NCBI GenBank assembly: GCA_003427395.1
Contig: BFEA01000001.1
Location: 13,800,334-13,830,009, forward strand
Source of the DNA: Chara braunii
Taxonomy: Eukaryota; Streptophyta; Charophyceae; Charales; Characeae
Reading direction: 5' to 3'
Length of the DNA stretch: 29,676 bases
This document shows, in pieces, positions 9,649 to 17,081 of this stretch (position 1 is its first letter; every line of letters starts with the position of its first letter). A model generated the notes under the pieces. That model saw only the letters and a list, made by a program, of their open reading frames with translations, did not search any database and was not told the DNA's origin. Made by a program: the position numbers and the translations under genes.

Positions 9649-9703
9649 GGATTTGAACATGGGTCTGTATTTCACCCGTTCATTGGGTATACCAACTGAG
9701 CTA
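9649..9703 (-). mobile_element. tRNA-like SINE core interrupted by a MITE
   Basis: On the minus strand TAGCTCAGTTGG (box A) is followed 43 nt later by ATGTTCAAATCC (box B). The sequence between them closely matches the core at 5813-5868. A TA-family MITE (9702-9810) sits immediately upstream of box A. Beyond the MITE the sequence resumes with the shared linker GGCCCGTCGGT (plus strand), as in the uninterrupted copy. An A-rich tail region lies at 9620-9632 (T-rich on plus). Confidence 0.75.
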
Positions 9704-9810
9704 CCTTCTTCCCCCGAATACAACGTACGGTCATTATGGCTGTATTTAGACTGAAAGATACCCCAAATACAGCTATAATTACCGTACGCTGTATTCGGGG
9801 GAAGAAGGTA
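9702..9810. mobile_element. 109-bp foldback MITE, TA family, copy 2 (nearly perfect)
   Basis: The outer arms (TACCTTCTTCCCCCGAATAC and its inverse) are essentially perfect, and pairing extends to the CGTACGGTCATTATGGCTGTATTT region. TA flanks both ends. It equals copy 1 (1264-1372) in length. Comparison with the paralogous SINE at 5813-5880 shows the insertion exactly. Confidence 0.88.
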
Positions 9811-9857
9811 GGCCCGTCGGTAAGAATCTTGGAGTAGTTCTCAAATTATGCTTGCCG

Positions 9858-9945
9858 TCCTCGAATGCGCATGCGCAGCGGCCATGCCATGCTAAGTCTT
9901 TTTTTTTTTTTTTCTAAGTCTAATCTGTATCGTTACAACTTTTGG
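9858..9945 (-). pseudogene. U6 snRNA relic interrupted by a poly(T) insertion
   Basis: On the minus strand the order is GTAACGATACAGA, TTAG, an A run, CTTAGCATGG, CCGCTGCGCA and CGAGG, matching U6 with a deletion of the GGATGACAC block. The plus strand shows CTAAGTCT, a T run, then CTAAGTCT again. It lies upstream of the tRNA-like core at 9649-9703 on the same strand, as in the 5769-6046 locus. Confidence 0.7.
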
Positions 9946-9962
9946 ATTGAATGCATCAGGAT

Positions 9963-10358
9963 CTGGATGGGTTTTATGCACAGATGCAGAAACGCAGATC
10001 CGTCTTCTGTGTGTCCTTGCAATTATTTGGTTGTTAAATGTCTAAGAACCTGGACGTGTTTTATGACGACATGAAGACATGCAGAAAAGCAGACCAGTCG
10101 CTATTTTCTGCCCGCCCTCACCACAGATACAAGTCCAGATTCAGCCGTCAAGTCCGATCCTCTTTGCTGGTGGGAGGTCTCCCTGTGCCATTGCAATTTT
10201 TTTTGGGTTAAATGCCCAAGAATCTGGACGTGTTTTACGACGATATGCAGAAAAGCAGATCAGTCGCTATTTTGTCCCCCTTATCACACATGCAAGTCCA
10301 GATTCAGCAGTTAAGTCCAATCCTCTTTGCTGGTGGGAGGTCGCCCCAGATGTCCCGA
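9963..10358. repeat. 174-bp direct repeat, two full units plus a partial one
   Basis: CTGGACGTGTTTTA occurs at 10050 and 10224, with long shared context including GCAGAAAAGCAGA, CAAGTCCAGATTCAGC and CCTCTTTGCTGGTGGGAGGT. A partial, more divergent copy starts at 9963 with CTGGATGGGTTTTATGC. Confidence 0.9.
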
Positions 10359-10397
10359 GGGACTCCACGCTCCCTGCCGACCACGGCGCACGGACAG

Positions 10398-10532
10398 AAG
10401 GACCATTCCGTCCTTCGGTGGGACATCCGTTAAAATTGGAACGACACAGAGAAAGAAGATTAGCATGGCCCTGCGCAAGGATGACATGCATAAATCGAGA
10501 AAAAAAAAAAAAAAAAAAAAAAGGACCATCCC
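10398..10532 (+). pseudogene. U6 retropseudogene with poly(A) tail and flanking duplication
   Basis: U6 sequence runs from its 5' end at 10410 (GTCCTTCGG...GGACATCCG) through AAAATTGGAACGA, ACAGAGA, AGATTAGCATGGCC, GCGCAAGGATGACA and AAATCGAGA at 10499. It passes directly into about 23 A residues. AAGGACCAT stands immediately before the U6 start (10398) and again immediately after the A run (10521), which I read as a target-site duplication. Full 5' end, 3' truncation into poly(A) and flanking repeats are the signature of LINE-mediated retrotransposition. A 4-base insertion follows ACAGAG. The parent U6 is a Pol III transcript normally lacking poly(A). Confidence 0.9.
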
Positions 10533-10645
10533 TGGCGTTTTCATGGCACAAACCGACCGCCTGTCCACAGCACGTCCATGCCGGATGCAGTGACGATAAG
10601 CCCATGCGAGTCGTTTACATGTGGGGGCCAAGGACTGTCCGGCCG

Positions 10646-11194
10646 GGCTACCAGCCGGGCGGGCCGGGTCACCTTGCTTGACTGGGCGGCACGGCCGTGC
10701 GAGGACCAGCTAAGGGCCCAGAAAAAAAAAAAAAAAAAATCTGGAAAAAAAACTATGTGATGCACAAAAATAAACTGAACATGTTTTGCCTCAGGGTCAC
10801 ATCGAATATCTTTACCAAATTCAAATAAAAATATTTTTTTTTCCCTATAAATCTAGGCTACCAGAGTGGCCCGGGGTCACTTGCCCGGCCGGGCCAAAAC
10901 AATTAAAAAAAAATAAAAATAAATAAAATATTTTTGAATTTCATTTTTTATTTTAAATTTGGTGAAGAATTTCGATGTGACCCTGAGGCAAAAGTTGTTC
11001 AGTTTATTTTTCTGCATAACATAGTGTTTTTTCAGAATTTTTGGATTTTTTTTTTCCTTTTTTTTTTGCTGGGACCTTACCTGATCCTTGCACGGGCTGG
11101 CCACCCGGGACCCGGGCGGCCCGGCTGGTAGCCTAGCTTTAAATATTATTTTTTCCCCCGGCCGGGCAACTTGCCCCAGGCGACTCTGGTAGTC
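10646..11194. mobile_element. Complex long inverted repeat (foldback-type element)
   Basis: The left arm (10646-10833) and right arm (10949-11133) are inverted copies. Both carry, in opposite orientation, GGCTACCAGCCGGGC, a CAGAAAAA-type A run and ATAAACTGAAC...TTTTGCCTCAGGGTCACATCGAA. A second, offset inverted pair (10857-10896 with 11155-11194) shares CTACCAGAGT and CTTGCCCGGCCGGG. The structure looks like two nested inverted copies. No protein is evident. A relative of the TTTTGCCTCAGG block lies at 27268-27330. Confidence 0.75.
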
Positions 11195-11239
11195 CAGCTG
11201 TCCGGAAACTTTCAATGCTTGGGAACTACTACCTCTGTA

Positions 11240-11300
11240 GTGCTGTCTTTCTTTTTTTTCTTTTTTTCTTTTTTTTTTCTTTTCTTCTTTAGTCCTGTCT
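11240..11300 (+). repeat. Pyrimidine tract
   Basis: T runs with scattered C and no purine interruptions of note. Confidence 0.7.
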
Positions 11301-11402
11301 TATCATCACTGTCCTACCCGATCATCTGGTCGATTTTCACCAATTTAACACTGCATCTAGAAAAGAAGACGGTAGTGGGCCAGCAGGATCTAGTCATCAG
11401 AG

Positions 11403-11405
<3 letters not shown>

Positions 11406-11444
<39 letters not shown>
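11406..11444. repeat. GT microsatellite
   Basis: About nineteen GT dinucleotides after a short GA run. Confidence 0.95.
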
Positions 11445-11445
<1 letters not shown>

Positions 11446-11663
11446 TCAGCACATAACATACCACTAGATACACACGGGCAGCTGATTGTTCCGAAAATGG
11501 AATATGCTGCTGACATTCCCAAAACGGAGCTGACATTCCACAATTGCATATGGAGCTCACATTCCAAAACTGGAGCTCCCATACATTTCAAAAAAAAAAA
11601 AAAAAAATCATCGACGAATCTCCCAGCCGTCGCCGAATATGATATGATATGCACACACCTAGG

Positions 11664-11760
11664 TATGAGCTGAGATCATACATAGGAGCGAGGACTGCAG
11701 ACCCGAGTTCACATCCAAATGATGGAACTTGATGAGTAAAACCGAGATATTTCTGAATTC
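11664..11760 (+). repeat. Degenerate tRNA-like SINE core
   Basis: GAGTTCACATCC (11705-11716) is box-B-like, and AGACCCGAGTTC matches the core of the copy at 5813-5868. Box A is poorly kept (near 11664). The downstream GATGGAACTTGATGA is shared with 17566-17580, so these two copies share a 3' module. An N and the GA microsatellite truncate it. Confidence 0.55.
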
Positions 11761-11761
11761 N

Positions 11762-11850
<89 letters not shown>
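11762..11850. repeat. GA microsatellite preceded by an unresolved base
   Basis: Roughly 44 GA units with an N at 11761; true length is uncertain. Confidence 0.9.
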
Positions 11851-11853
<3 letters not shown>

Positions 11854-13522
11854 TTGTTTAAAGCAACCACTAGTTCGTGCGATTATACATTGTCGCCTTT
11901 ATTGCATGTGTGTGTATATGTGTAATTGTGTTTGTGCTACAGTGTGTGCAAAACATTATTACGTTGCATATATTCTCCCCCTATGGAGCCACCGTGACAC
12001 CCCCCAGGTGGGTGACCGCCAGATGATCGTAGCATTTTGCGCACACCAATGATGCCCGCTACACTTTGTTCTGTATGTAAATTTCGCAGCGTGCGGTCTG
12101 CACACATTAACAACACTTCGTCGGACTACTGAGACGTTCATGTGAGGGACATCACTATCTTGGATGCTTCTACCTGTTGTAGATAAAGTGCTAATGTCAC
12201 GTGCCGCTGTGACTCATGCACCTCTTGTAGGTGGTAGTATGCAAAACCCCTTGAATGCACACGATGCTCATTCGTCCCAACAACATGACGTCGTCTACTG
12301 TTGCAGGTGATGTTGTCGACGTATTTGCTAGTCCTGTTGCTGTTCATCGTGACATGCGTACTCATATTCGTACCAACAACCTCATTTCAGTGGTTGGTGT
12401 CCACCTAGTGCTGGAGGCAATGAACGGTTGCATACACAATCTATCTCACATACGCTTTCACTCTCTGCTTTCATAACTGTCATATGGTGCTCATGTACAA
12501 ACAACTTCTCATCTGCATCCTGGCGCTACAACAAATCTTGTTTTTGTGCGTGTCTCAAAGCTCAAATGTTGTTGTCGATGGACCCCTTCTCTCCGCACCT
12601 GGCAATGTCGTTGTTTTGTTGGGTGCAAATGTAAATTTACCAAATTCTATGTTTGTTGAACCACAACCCCAGTTCGTGTGTCTTTCAGGTGCCAAGGTTC
12701 ATGACTCGAACCTCGTTGAAGAGGCACCTCGTGTACATCATGATGTCGTGCTTATGCCTTTTTCCCGTCCCATTTGCGCATGCTACGCCATACTCTAGCT
12801 CTACTGCCCTGCGCCGTTCTGCATCCCCAGGATGTTTTGTGAGCAGATCTTCTTCAAGGCCCGCCATTGAACACATCCGGGTCATGGCAGAATGCAAACA
12901 ACGTCTGGAAGCAATGTTAAAAAGTATGCAAAAACACAAGTCCAATTTCAGTTTCTGTAATGTAATATAACAACTCATATATTGGTTATTATCGAAAATC
13001 GGGGAACAACTTGGTAAAGGGTGTGTTACACCCATTACACGTTCTACGTACTACTTTTGTGTAGCAACGATAACGAGACACAATCGTTGCCCCCTCCATG
13101 CAATACCCCCGCACTGGTTAGTGGTATTTATCAGGGACACTCATAAAATGTTGCCTTTCGTCGAGGTGTGTGCCTCTAACTGTTACGAGACCGCCTGCTG
13201 CTCATGCGATAAAACATCAATGGGTGGTCACAATAGGTAGTTTAAACTTCAATGGTTGGATGGTTGTGATGAACATCTCAACATTAGTGCAGATGCACTT
13301 CGTCACAACATTGTTACGAACATAAAGATGCAGAATGTCGATGATGGGTCCGACGTTGTGTATTTAGATCATGCGAAGTTGCCCAAACTTTTATGATTAT
13401 TCGATTTGTCGTGCTCGCAACACGGATGCACTATTTCCGTGAAAATCAAAACGATATCATGCCCTGGTTACATCTGCGCTCTCACTTTCAAATGTTGAGA
13501 TAAGTGTTCGTGGTCATGGAAA
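11851..13522. other. Decayed block, possibly ex-coding, family unknown
   Basis: The base composition is more even than in the surrounding repeats. Several short plus-strand open frames (12255-12476, 12484-12798, 12653-12970) follow one another. None has a motif I recognise. It could be the upstream part of whatever left the frames at 13523 and 14458, but that link is inference. Confidence 0.3.
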
Positions 13523-13756
13523 TTGCGTAATGTCACAAAACAGATTTATGAGTGTCAAGTTGAACAACAATTTGCGCATCTCGTTGTTTGTGCAGGCATG
13601 AGACACACGAAACTCAACGAGTTGATACAAGAACTGGGAATGCGGTCAATGAACAAAACTGATTTTTATGAGTTCTTCAGGGATAAGGGCAAACAAACGC
13701 CCCGATGGAACACAAAGGCAGTCTGTTTGTCTATGAAAAAGAAAAAAAAAAAGTGA
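13523..13756 (+). pseudogene. Fragment of an unrecognised coding region
   Basis: A 77-residue open frame starts after a stop and runs into an A-rich stretch, where it becomes poly-Lys. The middle (residues about 22-65, with GMRHTKLNELIQELGMRSMN and later FYEF) has the look of real protein, with alternating amphipathic helices and a Trp near the end. I do not recognise the family. A decayed transposon protein is possible because frames at 14085-14294 and 14458-14793 on the same strand share the codon style. The plastid fragment at 13863-14090 separates it from them. Confidence 0.35.
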
Positions 13757-13862
13757 GAGTAGGTGGAAGCCACCACGGATGCCGTATGTATGCAGGTCGA
13801 TGGGCGTTCCCACTCGCCTTGCAGAGTGCAACACTCGTTGTCACTACAATAGAGAAGAATAC

Positions 13863-14090
13863 ACGATACATAGCTAATAAAATAGCTAATGCAATTGCTG
13901 CTTCTGCTGCAGCAATTGCAATGATAAATAGTCCAAATAAATTACCTATAATTGCAGAAGAATCAAAATATTTGCAAAAAATTACTAAGTTCAAATTAAC
14001 TGCATTAAATATTAACTCCAGACAGATTAGAATTTTAACCATATTTTGACTTGTAATCAATCCAAAAATTACACATGATGATAGTTGAGG
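13863..14090 (-). pseudogene. ndhE: Plastid ndhE fragment in nuclear-type DNA (NUPT)
   Basis: The minus-strand translation reads through about 75 residues that closely match plastid NdhE (NDH complex subunit 4L, homologous to NuoK). Visible landmarks are [21 protein letters not shown] with the conserved membrane glutamate, FDSS, and AIAAAEAAI with the second conserved glutamate, ending LLAMYR. NdhE is normally about 100 residues; the first ~18 and last ~10 residues are not recognisable. In plastids NdhE is a membrane-arm subunit of the NDH complex that reduces plastoquinone around photosystem I. Here the segment is much more AT-rich than its flanks, has no neighbouring plastid genes, and runs open into unrelated sequence at both sides, all expected of a plastid-to-nucleus transfer. 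A retained frame suggests a fairly recent insertion or chance survival. Confidence 0.85.
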
Positions 14091-15340
14091 TATGTTAGTG
14101 TACCTCAACAATTGAAGGCTACTTCTCACAAATCAACATTTGACACACTTCAGAGACAAAGTGACATTGGGTTGTCCTGGGCCAGACAATGTTATGGATT
14201 GCATAAAAGAGGAGATGATGAGATTGCATTGACAATTGAAGTCAACATTCAAAAATTGTTTCGGTTGGCAACCTCGCAGTGCAGAGTGCACTAACAAGAT
14301 GACGATTGTTGTGTGCTTATTATGACACAAATTCCAGAATTGCAACCCCTATGGTGACACATCTCCTTTGAACGATCCAAATAGTTTGACTGGAAACCAC
14401 GCTGATGAGTTCTAGGAATGGTTTGTTCTCGCGAATCGCCTGTCTGCGGATAGAGCGATGGACGGTGTTGTCACTCCTATAGAGGATATGTTACTCGCTG
14501 TCGGTCACTGGAATGATTATCACGAGCATTGCACTAGTCACCGTTCGCAGGCGTGCTCCCTCGATGGCAGACCCTACCGGTTGTCGACCGTACGTTTTCG
14601 TGGCAGGCAATACAAACTAATTATTACACTGCCGAACAACCATCGCAACGAAACGCAAATGATGCAGTTTGTTTGGGCACTCAGGACTTACAACAACGAG
14701 CCCTTTCATCATTTGATCACCAAACTGTGCGAGAAGCGTGTGTATTTTGAAGTGTCATATGACACTCATGTCGGTCTAACTGGGATTCATTAGAACACAA
14801 ACTTCTAGAAAGCCTCGTTGACATATATGTTCCTCGCTGACCTTCGCACGCGGTGCATCGTCATCGCACTGTCACAACATCAAAGAGCCCAATGAGACGT
14901 GGTGGCGCAACTTCCTAGCACTTTATGCTTTTGGCACTGTGGGCTTTTCCAAATGGGCGGGTATCTTGTTGTAGTGCGAACACTACTATCAGATACACCC
15001 AGTGGCCAATTTTCTGCCGCCATTGCCAAATGACCTTTATGCGACATGTATAGACATTGACTCTGTTGTTCTGTGCAATGCCCTGGAGGCAGCAGAAGTT
15101 TCACAAGACAATGGTAATGCATTGGGCAGAAGGGATGACGGTGACCCGTCATCCAATACGTCCGTGAGGCGGACGATCCTCCATTTGACTATGGATTAAG
15201 GCCTCCAAACACCACTGGTTATGCCATCAAGTGTGGTGATGAGGTGGACTCGGGTGATGTCGATTGTGCCGCCTGTTGTACCATCTCAATCTGATAATGT
15301 GCATGTTGGCACGCAGTGATATGTGAGTTTGATGTCCTGT
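14085..15340 (+). pseudogene. Decayed coding block of unknown family
   Basis: Open plus-strand segments at 14085-14294 and 14458-14793 (111 residues, with stretches such as LAVGHWNDYHEH and RFRGRQYKLIITLPNN) look protein-like but are broken by stops and frame changes. Further short open segments follow to about 15200. I recognise no domain. Because the plastid fragment abuts the block and the frame at 13523 lies on its other side, one ancestral element may have been split by the insertion. Confidence 0.35.
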
Positions 15341-15386
15341 TGCTTTTGTTTTATTTTTTATTTTTTTCCTGCATGTTTGTGTGTGT

Positions 15387-15432
15387 GTCAAGGCATAGCC
15401 TCGTGATGAGGTGGTGCAAGTCCACTGAAACA
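15387..15432 (+). ncRNA. Hammerhead-ribozyme-like motif, copy 1 (one core base off)
   Basis: The segment fits a hammerhead layout: a GTC cleavage triplet at 15387-15389; helix I from AGGC/GCCT around an ATA loop; a TGATGA core at 15404-15409; helix II from GGTGG/CCACT around a 7-nt loop; GAAA at 15427-15430; and a 3-bp helix III (TGT with ACA). The invariant C before TGATGA is G here, which should break the C3-G8 pair, so activity is unlikely. Very short helix III is known from hammerheads in Penelope-like elements. Coincidence cannot be excluded. Confidence 0.3.
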
Positions 15433-15555
15433 GCTTATATCGTATACTACGATGCGTATGACATGTATTTGTGTTGTTAACGAAATGCATTTACAAGTGT
15501 AGTGTTATGGCTGTACATTTGCAGTACAACCATAAGTGTGCTCTATCATGTACAA

Positions 15556-15598
15556 GACAATGCTTAGCCTCCCCATGACGGGGTCAAGTCGTTGAAAA
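15556..15598 (+). ncRNA. Degenerate second hammerhead-like motif
   Basis: About 169 bp downstream of copy 1 the same order recurs in decayed form: GAC, AATGC-TTA-GCCTC, TGACG, CAAGTC and TGAAAA. It aligns with copy 1 beyond the motif as well, so the pair is an old direct duplication. Helix II and the cleavage triplet are degraded. Confidence 0.25.
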
Positions 15599-15659
15599 CC
15601 GCAGATTGTGTACAATGCAATGTATATCGCATACAGGTGCACTCACAACTGTCCACAGC

Positions 15660-15960
15660 CCGTCCATCAACTCTCTACCTGCCCCCGCTCAGAGTCTCCT
15701 CTCCCCAAGTTCCCACAATTAAACTCTCCATCCTCACCGCCCCCTTCACAGACCCCTCCCCTAACTCTGTCATGTATCCACCATTGGCCCTCCCCACAGT
15801 AGAGCTCTGGACCTCTGCCCCCCCTCGCTCCCCCCTCCCAGCTCAATCCCTTCCACCGCAAACCCCACACCCCCAGGCTTCCATAGTCCGGGCTGGTCAG
15901 TCAGGCAAGTGCAACCCCCCTGTGCAAGATAGTCGGCAGCATCTCAGACACAATTGTGAA
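15660..15960 (+). repeat. C-rich tract
   Basis: Runs of CCC and CTCC dominate the plus strand up to about 15885. The 201-residue open frame across it is Pro/Ser-rich and has no domain, so I treat it as compositional. Confidence 0.5.
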
Positions 15961-16171
15961 GTTAGACCACCAGTACTTGGCCCATACATCGGCCACGGGC
16001 CCTTGTCGTATATGCGCTGCGTTAAGCGGGCTTCGAGCCTACCGGTGCACAATGACTGGCGGCACCAGGCAAACGAAAAACAGAAAAGCTGCACTCGCGG
16101 TTCGACAAACCTTGGTGCGCATGGCGTTTCCGGCATCAGAGAAAAGTGCCTCGGAAGTACTGGTACCAATT
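15961..16171. mobile_element. TTAA-family foldback element, copy 3 (about 211 bp, eroded)
   Basis: The left end, TTAGACCACCAGTACTTGG, continues with CCCATACATCGGCCACGG, close to the copy at 8600. The right end (AAGTGCCTCGGAAGTACTGG...) mirrors the AAAGTGCTCC...CCAGT end of the copy at 16800. One TTAA is mutated to TTAG and the other is lost, so boundaries are approximate. Confidence 0.55.
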
Positions 16172-16799
16172 CCCCCCAGAAGAGGGGCCAGTGGTAACAG
16201 AAGGAACCAGGAGGCAGAATGAGCTATGAGGCCCGCAGCATTAGCCTGCTAATGTAGAGAAGGCTACATTTCTGCCACTCAGCTTGTCAACAAGGTGAGC
16301 AGTCATTCCCCTCACACGAGGGTAATTGTTGCTGTTCTCTGTTTTCAGTTTGTTTTGATACTGTCAAATGGGACGCTCAACCCAGTTTCCAGCAGCTGCA
16401 GCTCCCTGCCAACAGAACCGGAGCCATGACAGTAGGAGGCACCCTCCCTTGGAGAGCGCTCCTATCCCCTCTGTTGGTCTGTCCTCCATGGATGATTCCT
16501 CAAAAAAAGTGAATGCAGGGAGAAGCCTGTAAATTTCAAATGATACATTTGGTTTTCATGGACTGGGCAAACATAGGTGCTTCATTTACTCTCAGACCAG
16601 CATCAGAATTTCCAGATCTCTTCCCTCCTGCGGACAATTGTTTGGTGGACCTGGCCTGGTATGGAAGAGGGTGAGCGGGTTTGGACTGCCAAGTGGCTGC
16701 ATAGAAAGTTTTGCTAGAGCTTCAGCTTCCCTTTTTGGCGGCCCCACAAAGGGCTGAAAAGGCAGACTTTCATTCTTACCCTTCACAGAGCACTGACAG
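16172..16799. other. Unassigned DNA between two foldback elements
   Basis: No gene recognised. A short inverted pair (ATTAGCCTGCTAAT) lies near 16236. Confidence 0.4.
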
Positions 16800-16950
16800 T
16801 TAAACCACCAGTCACTCCTAAAAGTGCTCCGCGTTAACGTCCAGCCAAAAGTGGAAATCGTGCCGTTTCGGGGCTACTGGCCCAGGCCCGTTCATCCCAA
16901 AAGCCACGCCCGTTAATGCGGAGCACTTTTAGGAGGTACTGGTGGTTTAA
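16800..16950. mobile_element. TTAA-bounded foldback element, copy 4 (151 bp, best ends)
   Basis: The first ~39 bp (TTAAACCACCAG, then TCCTAAAAGTGCTCCGC, then GTTAAC) are repeated in inverted orientation at the right end with about three differences. TTAA stands at both extremes. This is the clearest terminal repeat of the family and defines it as TTAAACCACCAGTAC followed by a TCCTAAAAGTGCTCC subterminal block. Confidence 0.85.
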
Positions 16951-17048
16951 TCCCCCTGGTTCCTCCAGGGCAATCAATGCTGCAGTAGCTCCTTCTCCAT
17001 GGGCTTTCTTGTGGTGTGCAAGATCTTGTACTATGGGGAACCTGGAGG

Positions 17049-17049
<1 letters not shown>

Positions 17050-17079
<30 letters not shown>
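17050..17079 (+). repeat. 30-base T homopolymer
   Basis: Thirty consecutive T; could be the tail of a minus-strand retro-insertion, but no flanking duplication was identified. Confidence 0.9.

Positions 17080-17081
<2 letters not shown>

Noticed and set aside
10349-10363. Another U6 5' end on the minus strand (GATGTCCCGAGGGAC)
   Set aside because: Only about 15 bases resemble U6 and none of the following U6 blocks are present; it could be chance.
14401-14430. A hammerhead core at GCTGATGAG
   Set aside because: The string matches CTGATGA but no helix II or GAAA follows at a suitable distance.
15592-16197. A 201-residue Pro/Ser-rich plus-strand frame
   Set aside because: Lies in a C-rich tract and runs into a foldback element; no domain or codon pattern supports it.
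17050-17079. 30-T run as the tail of a minus-strand retro-insertion
   Set aside because: No recognisable body upstream on the minus strand and no flanking duplication found.
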